Source of the DNA: Bagarius yarrelli
Lineage: Eukaryota; Chordata; Actinopteri; Siluriformes; Sisoridae
Length of the DNA stretch: 64,000 nt
Assembly: GCA_005784505.1 (NCBI GenBank)
Contig: VCAZ01000037.1
Location: forward strand, 1,393,856-1,457,855
Reading direction: 5' to 3'
This document shows positions 50,001-63,652 of the stretch, in pieces. Numbering within the stretch: position 1 is the stretch's first letter; the number at the start of each line of letters is the position of its first letter. The notes under the pieces were generated by a model. That model was given only the letters and a program-made list of their open reading frames with translations. It ran no database searches and was not told the DNA's origin. Both the position numbers and the translations under genes were made by a program.

Positions 50001-51622
50001 GTCTATCCATCCATGGGATTTCTGAAGTATTTATATTTATACACACAGTCATTGGGAACCTTTAGCCTACCACAGAGCTCTTGGTGTATCTATCACAGGG
50101 CAGAAGCTCACACACACACACTACAGACAATTAGGACAATAATACCTATAGACCACCGTTCATGAATAAAGACTAGCATGGACAACAGGACTATTCTGAT
50201 CTTAATCCACAGGGCAAAAGACACTTCAGGCACTCAGGGTTCAATCCTCTGACTCTGACACTCAAATAAAGACTTGTGTTAGTCAGAAATGCTTTAAGTC
50301 AGGTTTTTAGTTCGTTACAACACACTGAATTCCATAAAGATCAGGAATTTGAAGCACCAGTGCCATCATTTGTCATTTGGGTTACTCTTGAAGGTACTAT
50401 GGAGGACCGATAAACATTAATAATAGACTCTATATCGTCTAAGATCGGTAGACACATGGCTATGTCGACACACATTTAGTTTTAAGTAGGATATCCAGAA
50501 GGCACTTCATATGATACAATGCTTCAAGAATTGTTATAATAACGCGATAAAAGTACAACCAGTAACATGTGTAGGTACTTTCTATGAGTGCTATAGTCAT
50601 CTTCAGTGCACTTGAATTAAAGAGACTGCACAGAATGTCCCACAACAACAATTACAAAAAGAACTCCTTTAAATATTGTAAAGTTTGCTTTATTTGGCAT
50701 TTAATCCCAGCTGAGATCCAAGATTTGTATTGTTAAAGCGATCGAACTGCTAATGTGTTCTTGGTTATTAAATTAAATAATTGATGGAGGAAAAAAAAAA
50801 TACAAATAAAAACTCACACATTTTTAAATCACACATTTTAGATTGTTATCACTTTTAAACGGTTTTTCCGTTACCAGTGCCAATATTGGATTAGGTGAAG
50901 TAGTCGTATGCTGGAGTGAAGCTATAGACAGTAAGAAGAAAGTACAAACACTGTTCTGTTTGGTTATTCATAAAAAATAGGGCTGCTGGAAGATAATAAT
51001 CGCTTACATGAAATAAAATATGACATTTGGTTCTAAAATTTGCTTTTATTATTATTTTTTACTTAAATGTTTTTTGCAGAAATCATTTTTCTAATACTCA
51101 AATGAAGGCATCGAATTGTGCGTGGCAGAAACGCTGTTCGTTATCCTTTATATCTCCACAACACACCAAACGCTAAAAAAACATCAAGATTTTAATCACC
51201 TATGCTGTCATTTAAGTTATTTTTATCTCACCACCTGGTCACGATACTTTTTAAGGATTACACGCAAAGGAAGCCGTATCAAACTGTACTGCATTTCTTT
51301 ATCTATCTAACCATCTAACTATGTACTATATACCACAACCACATCTTAAAAAATTAGATAAGATAAGGTAAGATAAGGTAAGATAAGATAAGAAAAAAAA
51401 AAAGTATATACCTAATATCAAGATTGAATACATTTTTACTGGTACAGTATACTATATATACAGTATAGTCATTATCAGATTTTAGATCCTTCAAGATCAC
51501 TATTGAACCCAGGGTCAGAGGCTTTTAGAAAGAAATGATTGTATTGTATTGTAAAAGTGTAACGTGAAACGTTCTCACCTTTGTATTGTGGTCACCCAAA
51601 AACTGCTACTGTTGATGGACAT
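47060..51622 (-). CDS. CC chemokine receptor E (two coding exons)
   Basis: Exon 1 coding 51622-51579 (MSINSSSFWVTTIQ plus AG, donor AG|GTGAGA); exon 2 48092-47060. The joined protein has 358 residues. Two acceptors lie six bases apart in the same frame (TTGTAG and CTTCAG); I used the second, by comparison with receptor C. The N-terminus has NSS and NDTS glycosylation sites and sulfation-type tyrosines (TEYDYSEYNDT). The seven-helix body has TLPFLAHYARDTWVFGD, DRYLAIVHAV, CCWMPYN, HSCLNPFLYVFVGEKF, and the disulfide cysteines (MPCVY with SECE; GMCK with VICT). Expected to be a Gi-coupled chemokine receptor on leukocytes; ligand unknown. The intron is 3.5 kb and contains a dead copy of exon 2's 5' end (50868-50940), a SINE and a repeat block. 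Exon 1 is inferred from phase, donor and similarity, so it is less certain than exon 2. Confidence 0.9.
48182..48270 (+). repeat. SINE family 1 fragment in receptor E intron
   Basis: GGGCCCCTGAGCAAGGCCCT to AAGTCGCTCCGAATAAAAAT; the tRNA-like head is missing. Confidence 0.75.
48290..48720 (-). repeat. A/C-rich dispersed repeat and (AGCAT)n
   Basis: Long run of ACAAGACA and ACACAGGC words related to 11395-11515, then an AGCATAGC pentamer array at about 48628-48695. In the intron of receptor E. Confidence 0.5.
48721..50860 (-). other. Rest of receptor E intron
   Basis: AT-rich, with a SINE family-1 copy at 49780-49930. No alternative first exon nearer to exon 2 was recognised. Confidence 0.55.
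49780..49930 (-). repeat. SINE family 1, decayed
   Basis: GGCATTTGGTAGACGTCCTT, AGAGCGACTTACATTTATCT, and reverse head ending CCACTTTC. Confidence 0.7.
50868..50940 (-). pseudogene. Relic of a receptor main-exon 5' end inside receptor E's intron
   Basis: Read in reverse, about 70 bases (ACTGTCTATAGCTTCACTCC; ATACGACTAC) align with the intron end and first codons of receptor E exon 2 (ACTGTTTGTAGCTTCAGCAC; ATACGACTAC at 48110-48030). In the receptor frame it gives FTPAYDYFT and then a stop. Nothing after the N-terminal codons remains. Confidence 0.75.
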
Positions 51623-51850
51623 CCTTGGGAAATTTTGCTGGGGGTTAGAAATTTTGAAAAAAAAAAATAAAAAAAAAAATACCTGCAAAGCTGAAAGTTT
51701 CTGCACACCACAGGCAAATGCCAGCCTAGAAGAAAGAAGAGTACTAAATGGTGAAGAAGAATGAAAGTGTTAGCTGTCAAGAGCCACACAAAAATACATG
51801 TATAAATGTTGAAAGTATTAATGAAATAACAGCAGATGATATACACTTAC
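51623..51850 (-). other. Candidate 5' intron of receptor E
   Basis: From a donor GTAAGTG (reverse of 51844-51850) to just above the ATG exon; spacing of about 230 bases matches receptor C (about 250) and pseudogene B (about 260). Confidence 0.45.
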
Positions 51851-53437
51851 AGTAATTCACAATTGAAGGACTTGGCCCATGAGGCTTAAATCTAAAATGT
51901 TAAATAAGGAGCCAGGTGTTTGAGGTCTCTGGTTTCGACACATCCGTTCTGTGAGGAGTATAGGGGCTTGTTGCAAAAGTGCATCACAGGTTGCATTTAA
52001 TATAGGTTTGCGGAGAGCAAGCACATGATTGGTTCTTTGCCATATTGAAACCAAGCTAGTGGCTAAAGTTTTTTTGCAGTAAGTTTTGTTTCTCATCGTG
52101 CAAGACACCGACTACTCAAAAAACACTTTGTGAAACTCGTGCAAAACCATGTGCTAGTCTGAATACAGGCTTAGCATAAAGCTCTCAATTGTAATAGCTG
52201 ATATGTTGTCGGGCTATTAGTGGGGTTTTTTTTTTGGTAGACAGGTTTAGTTTTGGTGGGTTGGGATATCAGATCAGATGCTGCTGATATATTACTGCAT
52301 TATTGATGACAGCTGGTTTCCTGCAGAGTTTAGCTACATAGGGGGTTATAGGGGTTATAATTCGCCAATGACGATTGCAAGCATGTCGACACTGACATTT
52401 AACAGTGTGAGATTCTCAGTCATAACATCTTCTCGGCTCGTTCGCACATGGCTTTCGAACCGCTAGTGTGAAGAGCATTGAGGAACGGGTCCTCCTTTGA
52501 CCACAATCAAAGGAAGTATAAAAACCACTTTAAGAAACCAATATACCCATATATTAGAAGTGTGACAGTTTGTACTCCTACTTTTTAGGTCATGACGGTG
52601 CCTGTTAAGTTGTTAAATATTTTGCCTTGGGGCTTCATTTGGTCAACAAAATAAGTAAATTGATAGATTAACGGATTCTGTCTTTTTTAAGCCATGCAGA
52701 CAAAACATTTTTGACTTGGATCGTTTTGTTGACCTTTGCATGTAAAACAACTTTATATTAAACGGTCTTGTCTTTATATTAAACAGTCATGTCTTACTGT
52801 TGCAATGTCTGAGTAAAAGTTTAGTATTTGGGAAATACAGGTTAAAAAATGTAGTTGTAGTTGTAGTGATAATTATATTAAATTGTAGTGCTGATTATAT
52901 TAAAGAATTTGGAACCTAGAATAAACCAAATTAACAACGATAAAATATACAGTTCTAGTTAAAATCATGAAAAAAATTCAGAATATGAGACCTAGGGTTA
53001 CAATGTTACCTTGGTATTTATTATTAAACACCATTAATACATATTTTAAATGTAATTAAAACAAAGTTTTAATTTGTGAACTTTCAGTGTCTACCTTGTG
53101 AAACAGACATTGCATCTCGTGCTTATCGTAAACACCATTACCTATAGTATGCATATAGTATAGTCTACATACCTGCTGTCGTTTTTTTTAAATGTGGAGG
53201 TCTTGCTATACTTTAACTTTTAAGCGGTGGCTTCGTGGTTCCTGTTCCTGTTAGATCATATGAAAGGATTTAGACATGTAAGGGATTCGATGTAGTTTTA
53301 AAATAAAGGACATTACCACTTCCTAAGAATAGTGTGAGTCTGTGGCCTTTAACTTGTGTTAGATATTTTCAGTTCTTCCTTTCAAGGAATTGTACCCAAG
53401 ACTATATTTATAGTTCCCTATATGCTGTAGCAGGATA
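51851..53437. other. Upstream of receptor E; no further gene
   Basis: Probable 5' UTR/promoter side, then AT-rich DNA up to the Tc1/mariner element. No repeat family recognised. Confidence 0.5.
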
Positions 53438-53439
53438 TA

Positions 53440-55160
<1,721 letters not shown>

Positions 55161-55204
55161 ATATATATATGTGCTCTCTTTGAGTGACAGTCATACCAGC
55201 CTTT

Positions 55205-55460
55205 GAGCAGCCAGTCAGCCAGTTGTGTAGGTGTAAATTGTGGGATTATGGATTCTTGCAAGTCAAAGGAATCATTTAGACAATTAATACGAAAAAACAG
55301 CATGTCTGTAATATGGGATTATTTCAGTGACAGACACCGAACAAGAAAAAGGTCATTTGCAAGAGAAAAAATGACCTCGGGCGGCTGTTTGAGGAGTGTG
55401 TTGCTAAAAAGTCAGCGGAAATTACTGGCGACACTCCGTCCAGTAGTAAAAAATAAGTAA
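55205..55460 (+). pseudogene. hAT transposase N-terminal (BED finger) relic
   Basis: The plus strand reads SVIWDYFS, then, after a frame change, a Cys-containing segment and FEECVAKKSAEI-type sequence, as in the BED zinc finger that begins hAT transposases. Only this part is present. Confidence 0.6.
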
Positions 55461-55540
55461 TTAGTAATGACTTCCAGCTAAACACTCGTGCAGAACTACT
55501 GATGGCTAGAATAACCTACCTTATTTAAAAAAGAGCATGT

Positions 55541-55727
55541 TTTTACATCATTTGGCAGAGGTCCTCATCCAGAGCAACTCACATTATTCCCTGTTATACA
55601 CCTGAGCTATTGGGGGTTAAGGGCTGTGCTTATGGGCCCAGCGGTGGTGGCTTGGTGGTGCTGGGAATTGAACCCCGGTCTTTAGGTTGATGGTCTAACA
55701 CCATAACCACTGCGCTACTACTTCCCC
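55541..55727 (-). repeat. tRNA-derived SINE, family 1
   Basis: ATTTGGCAGAGGTCCTCATC, GGGAATTGAACCCC (reverse B-box), and reverse head to CTACTTCCCC. Confidence 0.88.
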
Positions 55728-56274
55728 CGTAAATGTGACCAAGCTAATTGGCAGCACTGACTGCATAATAGAAGCAAAAAGCTAACTCTATCTGGTAGAA
55801 AGGCACACTGCATCAGCTGGACTACAAGGAATTAAGGAATCTATAAATGATGTGCTGCACACTATTAAGAAGATTGACTCACAGTCGCAATATCTGTCAG
55901 AAAAATCGCAATTTTATTTGCATTAACTCAAAAACCATCTCCAGCATTTTTGATTAAGATTTTTTCCATCACTCATTTCTGATCATTCAAAACATGCATT
56001 ACCACATGGTGATGGATACGTACCATGTAACATGACATGATGTTCTGGCAGCTAAGTGGTGTGTGTTTGTGTGTCAAATGCTAAAACAGTAAATGTGACC
56101 AAGCTAACTGTCAATCCCAGCATGCTTTACGAATATGATCCAGCGGAGGGCAACCTTCTTACAACCTTATGTTGTACAGGTCCCAGCCTAGTCTGTGCTA
56201 GTTGCAGCGCGTTTCTATATTTGTTCGCATTGTGAGGTTTGCATCTTGATGATTTGCATGTGTTTGCATCATGT

Positions 56275-56277
<3 letters not shown>
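55728..56277. other. Unlabelled stretch with 20-base direct repeats
   Basis: GTAAATGTGACCAAGCTAA occurs at 55729 and again at about 56090. No ORF. It may be an old element or part of the neighbouring hAT relic. Confidence 0.4.
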
Positions 56278-56314
<37 letters not shown>

Positions 56315-56357
56315 GTCTCTCTCTCTCTGTCTCTCTCTGTCTCTCTGTCTCTCTCTG
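56278..56357 (+). repeat. (CT)n/(GTCT) array
   Basis: CT microsatellite with GTCT interruptions. Confidence 0.9.
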
Positions 56358-56809
56358 CCTTTGTGACTATGGATTGTTAAGAAACATACAAGGCAGTATG
56401 TCTCTTTGCTGCAGTTGTGCAGCATCTTTCATCTTGGTAACTTGTAAGAGCTTGTAAGAGGTGTAATTTAACAAAGTAATAATACCTCCTTACAGTACTT
56501 AATATTTATTTTTTTTTTGGTAAGAATTAATATTTCTATCAACTTTTACTTTTGCTCCACTACATTTTTTTCATAGACTTTTTACTTTTAATACTTATAA
56601 TAAAGAACATCTATATTCAATAATAATATACCAAATACTATTTATCCATATGTACAAATTCCATTAAAAGTACAATAATTATCACATTCTTGAAAATGTT
56701 TACTCTGATAATATTCTAAATGGTGACTTTAACTTCTACCAAGTCATTAAAATAACGGCACCTCTGCTGACAAATCTTGTATAAAATCTGAGTAAAATTC
56801 CTCCTTTGC

Positions 56810-57075
56810 AGATGATTCAGAATGCAGCTGCACGTTTTGTTTTTAACCTACCAAAGTTTTTACCCACCACGCAACTGCTGCGCTTCCTCCTTTGACTCCC
56901 AGTAGCTGCACACATCGGATTCAAAACACTAATGCTCGCATACAAAGCCAAAAACAAAGCAGTACCCTACCACTTTTAATCACTAATCACTTCTCGCATA
57001 GCACTGGACATGCCACGGGACGTGTCTCCATTAAATGGTCTTTTAAGTGGCATATTAGTTCTTTTGCTGTGTGAA
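56810..57075 (+). mobile_element. Non-LTR retrotransposon fragment (end of reverse transcriptase)
   Basis: Plus-strand reading gives MIQNAAARFVFNLPKF, then LLRFL...LPVAAHIGFKTL and MLAYKAKNKAVPYH in one frame with a stop in the middle. This QNAAARL...LHWLPV signature marks the C-terminal region of many fish LINE polymerases. It belongs to a different family from the L2-like copies here. Both ends are missing. Confidence 0.75.
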
Positions 57076-57079
57076 ACCT

Positions 57080-58425
57080 AGAGTCACACATCGAAATGGC
57101 ACAACATCTCTAGTATTTTTCTGCAAAAACGACAATTTTTAACGAATTAACCAAAACGTTAATCTTTCTTCAGCATTTATGAGTTCACTTACACCGAGTC
57201 ACAAAGATGCCTGTAAGTTAAAGTCTTTTGAATTTAAAATAAACAAACTTGTCACTGCTTCAGTCTGCGATTTTCCAAATCAACACACCTGAACGCCCAG
57301 GTAGAACGGACACGCACTCATTAATTAAGTTTGCCAATATAGCTCCCACCACAATAAGTAGAAATTAACTTAGTAAATCTACAAAAAATCGTTGGTAAAA
57401 TAGGCACCCACTTACTAATGATCTTGGACAAGATGGTTGCTTCCGCAATAATCAGAAATCAACTTTACTGGCTAGTGACTGGACGAGGCAGATGTTATAT
57501 TTTGAAATTCAAATGCTGATGTTGAAAAGAAATTGCACCATAAAAACTAAATATTTTTCAAAAATTAAAAACTGTGGAACAAATGACCATTCTATTATTT
57601 GTTGTGAAATATACTGTATGTAATACAATTTTTAACATTCTTAAATATAAAAAGAACAGCTTATAGTAATTAGCTTAGATTATATAATGTTGAGCCAATA
57701 ATCAAAAACACATCCGATTTTTTAAAACTTAAAACTTTATATAACAAAGATATTTTTATCTGTACAATATAGCATGATTCTGGATGTGTTCAATGCTATG
57801 CTATTGCAGTTTTGCTCTGTTAAAATTGTAATTATTTTTTAAAACATATGCTTTTATTGTGAAATTAACAGGATTGTTCAACTTCGACACACATTTGACA
57901 GAGCATTTTACATTAAATTTTTTACTTTTATTTTGTTACAGTTAAATCTTGTTTGCTGCTCTTTTCGCTCTTTCTGCTTTTGAAGTCTTTACCCCTGCTG
58001 TGTGGAGGCTAAAGTGACATACATCACTAACTGTCCTATTGGGTTTTTCCCTCAGAGCTTTCAAATCTACTTGCTGATGTCGTTGTTGGCTGAACTACAC
58101 GGTCAATACGTCTGAAAGCATTAAATACTTAATCTGCTTGTTTTTATTAAAGAAAACTTCCTGTGCTGCATTTGATCAGGGTAAAGGAGGCAGAGGTGGA
58201 AGTGGTTAAGGGTGTGGGCTTGTATTTAAAAACCTCTGAGGGTTCAAGTGAACATAGAGTCTGAGAAATGTTTGTTAGAAAATAAATGCGACCTCATCTT
58301 GACCTTACATCACTTTCTGTATGGGTAACATATAGTTTCGCCAGTTGGCTATAAATACTTGTAGCCCCAACAACCGCCTAAGTAATTTTACAGCAATACA
58401 TACCTTTTTTTTTTTTTTTTTACAA
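57080..58425. other. No gene seen
   Basis: AT-rich DNA without recognised repeats. Confidence 0.5.
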
Positions 58426-59372
58426 AAATACAGTACACAATCACAGCTTCCGACTCTACACAAACTCAGCCTCCGATTGTACACAAACAGCCTCTCACTG
58501 TACACAAATACAGCCTCCGACTGTACACAAACATAGCCTCTGACTGCACACGAACACAGCCTCCGACTCTACACGAACACACAGCCTCCGACTGTACACA
58601 AACACAACATTTGACTGTGCACAAACACAGCCTCAGACTGTACACAAACACAGCCTCCAACTGTACAAAACCACAACCTCCGACTGTACACAAACACAGC
58701 CTCCGACTGTACACAAATACAGCCTCCCACTGTACACAAATACAGCCTCCGATTGTACACAAACACAGCCTCCGACTGTACACAAACAGCCTCCCACTGT
58801 ACACAAATACAGCCTCCGATCAGACACAAATACAGCCTCCGACTGTACACAAACACAGCCTCCGATCGTACACAAACACAGCCTCCGACTGTACACAAAC
58901 ACAGCCTCCGACTCTACACAAACACAGCCTCCGACTCTACACAAACACAGCCTGTACTAAACCACAACCTCCGACTGTATACAACCAGCAGCCCTCCGAC
59001 TGTATACAAACGCAGCCTCTGACTGTACAAAACTGCCTCGACTGTACAAAACAAAACAGCCTCCGACTGTACACCAAACACAGCCTCCGACTAAACACAA
59101 ACACAGCCTGTACTAAACCACAACCTCCGACTGTATACAAACACAGCCTCCGACTCTACACAAGCACAGCTTCCGACTCTACACAAGCACAGCCTCCGAC
59201 TGTACACAAAACACAGCCTCCGACTAAACACAAACACAGCCTTTGACTGTACACACACACAGCCTCCGATTGTACACAAACACAGCCTCCGACTCTACAC
59301 AAACACACAGCCTCCAAATCTACAAGAACACAGCCTCCAACTCTACACAAAGCACAGCCTCTGACTTCACAG
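58426..59372 (+). repeat. 23-base minisatellite (CACAGCCTCCGACTGTACACAAA)n
   Basis: About 40 copies with substitutions and small indels; common variants are CTCTAC for CTGTAC and a few TACTAAACCACAACC units. Open frames of up to 211 codons on both strands come from a 23-base unit lacking stops and are not genes. Confidence 0.95.
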
Positions 59373-59379
59373 AACTGTA

Positions 59380-60040
59380 GAATCAATAGTTATGTGCTGA
59401 TAGATATAACGATTAAAGAATTAAAGGCTGTTCAAAGCAAAGATGCGGCCTGTTAATCTTTTTTTTTACATTGAGGCTCAGTTGAAGGTTAACTCTGCAC
59501 TGGTATTATTTAAACTATACTTGTCCTCTGGGGAAATTTCCAATTCAGTTATTCTGACTCAAATTTTGCATTTGCACTTTAAAGAAGATAAATTTCAAAG
59601 AAGATGAAATAGCAATGCGTTTGAAATTACAGCGTGGTGGAAAAAATGTATGATAACGAAAGGTGGTGTGATAAAGAAGTGAAACCAAGCAGAGTTACTT
59701 TTACCAGCCAATAGTTAACAAAAAAAAAAAAAACGGTTTAATCTTTCAGGTTCTTAAATGTTTTTTAAGTGTTAATGGTCAGAAGTCATGTTTATGTGTT
59801 GGACAGCTAAAGACTGTTTTGCCTTCACCTGCTGCTCGTTTTCAACATTAAAAAAAAAAAAGTAAGAGGTTATTGCACATATATTATATGAAAAATATGA
59901 TTATATTATTGCACAGAAAAGTTCGGTTAGCAAAACCCGTCTATACAGTTGAATTAGAATTTTCCAGCCAACACTAATTCATGAAGGAGGAGAAATTAAC
60001 TTGGTCTTGAACATGTTTAAAGTCTTTTAATATCTATCTG
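59380..60040. other. No gene seen
   Basis: AT-rich spacer; poly-A runs at about 59720 and 59850. Confidence 0.5.
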
Positions 60041-60044
60041 TCGT

Positions 60045-60053
60045 CTGTCTTTC

Positions 60054-60084
<31 letters not shown>

Positions 60085-60124
60085 CTATCCTCTGTCTATC
60101 TATCGTCTGTCTATCTATCAATCA

Positions 60125-60189
<65 letters not shown>

Positions 60190-60190
60190 T
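60045..60190 (+). repeat. (TCTA)n/(TCTG)n array
   Basis: Compound CTAT/CTGT tetranucleotide repeat. Confidence 0.95.
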
Positions 60191-60689
60191 AGGTCAGCTT
60201 ACCTAATGAATTTTAAGTTAGTCACATGCAGAATCCTATATGGTAGAACATGCAGTGAAATGCTTTCTGCCAGCTTTGAGATTGGATACAGTAAATTAAA
60301 AACTCTATTCAGTTCTGCTGTATTGGATCAAGTTATTACTCTCTCTGTCTCTTTCTCTCTGTCTCTCTGTCTCTCAGACTCCTTAACACACAAAATCGAT
60401 CTATCTCAAACGGAGACACATACTCACTCAACATAAATCAATAAATCGGAAATCTGATTGCCGCTATTTAATGTGCTTGTGTAGAATGTTGTGTTTTTGT
60501 ATTGTCTGTTGTACTGTCTGGAGTGGTGTTTTTATTGATTATTTACACTGTTTGCAGCAGGTTGCACACATGCACTTTATGTTGCTAAGACACTTATTGT
60601 GTAGTTGTTAGCGCTGTGTTTTTTTCTTCTTTTAAGCAACTCTTTGTTGTTTTGTGTAGTTTTTTTGGTTGAAATCGCAGTGAAGCTTC

Positions 60690-60772
60690 TTGATACTTAA
60701 TTTATTTCTTTCTGTCTGCTTAATAGTAGGGGCGGTCAGCAGCAATTCAAATATCACTACAGGTAAATTCTG

Positions 60773-60854
<82 letters not shown>

Positions 60855-61000
60855 TATACACTGGTATTTTTACAGAACACTTTTTAGCTTACAGGTACCA
60901 CCAGGTTTTCATGTCAGTACAGAAAGTGTAGTGCAGGAAATCCGGCTGTTGGTTTCACTGTCTTCAGCACATCTTTCTAAACACTTGGGTTGTGGTTTGT
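60690..61000 (+). other. Possible relic of a secreted-protein or receptor 5' end
   Basis: 60690-60762 reads as a hydrophobic leader (LFLSVCLIVGAVSS) followed by NSNITT with a glycosylation site, ending at a phase-1 donor G|GTAAAT, as in signal-peptide exons. There is no ATG in frame. 60895-60980 starts at an acceptor TTACAG|GT and reads TTRFSCQYRKC before a stop. The two are split by (TA)n at 60774-60858. Weak; may be chance. Confidence 0.2.
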
Positions 61001-62310
61001 AAGGAAGAATAAAAGTGCAAACAAGTTAATTGTTAATGACTCCGTCTGTGCAGGATGCAGTACAGTACAGACTCGACTGTAATATAAGATTAATAAGATT
61101 TATAGCATTCTTTTTACGGTTATTTTGTCCAAATGAACATGCCAGATAATATCGATCATATCATTGATGGGTAAATCTTTTATTATTAAAGATAATAAAG
61201 ATTCCACTAAATCTAATACACTTAGTAATGTAGATGATGATTGTAGAAATATTGTCAACTGTGTGTGTGTGTGTGTGTGTGTTTCTTTTATTGCATCATT
61301 TCCTGTTTTTATGATTAAACAGATTTGTGGTTACAATTTCAAAACATTGCTTATTAGTACCTCCTACTGTAAGAACTGGGTACTATCAATACAATAAACA
61401 TATATTATAAATGTAATACTTATATACATAAAATACAATACAATAGAAGGAAAAGTGGTAGCTCAGTGGTTAAGATGTTGGAATGCTAATTCAAAGATTC
61501 GGGTTCGATTGCCAGCACCACCTAGTTACCACTGTTGGGTCTCTGAGTCCCCTAGACTCCAATTGCTCAGTTGTATTAAAAAATAAATGTAAGTCACTTT
61601 GGATAAGGGTGTCTGCCAAATGCAATAAATGCACCACATACCATTTTAATTCTTTCTTAAAGCAAGTTATTAAGGTGAAAATGTGCATCAAATGTTTTCA
61701 TAAGAAAAATTGTAAATGTAGGTAATCATTCCAGCCACCCAAAAACATTACGATCATATTTTTGCATGAAAAAAAAAAAAACAATCAAAAGACGTGTAAA
61801 ATATGAATTAATATAAATACGCCACCAATCTGTAAACAAAGCCAAAGCAGAAAATAGCGTATGCTGAAGCAAAGTCTGTATTCCGGTTCATTGCTTTTAA
61901 CACACACACACACACACATTTATACAGTCATACTCTCAAGTTAATCGGGGTTCGTTTCGGTTTGTTTGTGTGCTGAAAATGCTTCGTATGCTAATACAAA
62001 TTTTATCCATGTCCTAAGGTTCCACTGTATCAGCTACCAGAATCATTCAATCACATTTCAGTAACTGCTTTATTCCGGTGTACAGAGTATGTTCTTGACT
62101 AGACAGGCCATTAGTCATCTCTAACCTCATGTTTTAAAAAAGGTCGTTGGGACTTAAAGAGTCCAATAAGACATGACTAGAACAGATGCAGAAAGCAGAC
62201 CGAGCTTAGTGCTGAACCAGGCAGCAAAGATGCACCAGTTAAAAAAAAAGGAAGCTGCTGTCATGCTTTGAACAAATCCATAAATGCATGCAAATGTTAT
62301 TGAAACAGGT
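61001..62310. other. No gene; SINE at 61448-61628
   Basis: (TG)n at 61260-61281, SINE family 1 at 61448-61628 and (CA)n at 61902-61918. The last 200 bases may be the 3' UTR of receptor F. Confidence 0.55.
61448..61628 (+). repeat. tRNA-derived SINE, family 1
   Basis: GGAAAAGTGGTAGCTCAGTG (A-box), GGGTTCGATTGCC (B-box), and tail GGATAAGGGTGTCTGCCAAA. Confidence 0.88.
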
Positions 62311-62313
62311 CTT

Positions 62314-63616
62314 CTATATAGGTGTGTTAGATGTTTCATTTTCAGAGGTTTTGGAATACATCGATGCTGGTTTGTAAAACTTTGCACAAATCAGCCATTT
62401 TGAAAACTCTCTAGCCAGACATTTCCGGAACTTTTCCCCAACAAAACCATAGATCACAGGATTGATGCAGCAGTGGGCCAGCGCGATGGTCTCGGTCACA
62501 GACAGGGCAGTTGCTATGCGCTGATTGCTCTCGCATGATTCAAAAATTTCCAAGTCCTGAAGGGTCTTTAAAAGCACGACTACATTGTACGGTACCCAGA
62601 AGACCACAAAAACTGCAACAATAGCAAAAATCAGTTTCATGGCTCGTTCCCGCTTTGAGTTCTTTGTCCTTCTGAGCACCAGCAGGATTCTGACGTAGCA
62701 GTAGATTGTGACCGGCAGTGAGATGAAGAGCCCGACTGTATTTTGGCTAAAATTCAAGAACAACTTCCACGTCTTAACCGATCCGTCCCTGTTATCCCAA
62801 TCACAATACGTGTTGTTTTCATGGTCTTTGAGCATGCTGTGGAAAAGGGCCCCTGGGAGTGCAGCGCAGAAAGAGATGCCCCAGATGACAAGGCTAGCCG
62901 TAAGAGCATAACGCGAAGTCCGTGCTCCCATCGACGCCACTGCATGGACAATAGCCAAGTAGCGGTCGATGCTCATGAGCATAACGAAAAGTATACTGCT
63001 GTAGAAGCCCAGTTGATATGTACCAAAAATGAGTTTGCATATTGTGTTAGCTTTAGATAAGTGGATCTTGTTGTAAAGTGACCACGAGGGCAGGGAGAAC
63101 ACCGTGATCAGGTCAGAAATTGCCAGGTTCAGCAGGCAAACCTCGGTCATGGTCTTTACGCGCATGATCTTCAGCAACATCCAAAGTACCGTGCTGTTAC
63201 CCAAAAGTCCAAGGGCAAAAACCAGGTAGTATATGCCAACCATGATGGTTGGATTTAACACAGGCTGGTTATAGCAAATCTCAGTGTCTTCATAGTAATC
63301 ACTATAATAGCTACTCGCGTTCAACTCCATAGTGATCACCCTGAAATAAACAGAAACGAACAAGAGTTGTTATTCAGAGAAATCAGGGGGAAAACACACT
63401 TTGTGTATTTTTGTACCCATGAAAGGAAAAGATTACTATGATTTGTTTTGGAACCATTTCGTCTCATGATCATTTACAACCTTCTTTTTCCGTCTTGCAC
63501 TTTAGTTGCTTGGAAGATTTGCAATCCTAATTTGTAAAATTAATTATTAAAATACAATATTACATAAATTCTCCATTGAATTAATGGTGTTCTGTCTATT
63601 TTTTTCCATAAACCAA

Positions 63617-63652
<36 letters not shown>

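Noticed and set aside
51564..51764. 66-codon plus-strand frame
   Set aside because: Antisense across the first coding exon of receptor E; A-rich and without family.
58611..59246. 211-codon open frame
   Set aside because: Made only of the 23-base minisatellite, and open on the other strand as well.
58426..59372. CRISPR-like array
   Set aside because: The units are contiguous without unique spacers, in a vertebrate genome.
63341..63363. Upstream Met start for receptor F (MFVSVYF)
   Set aside because: These codons are the intron's pyrimidine tract and acceptor.
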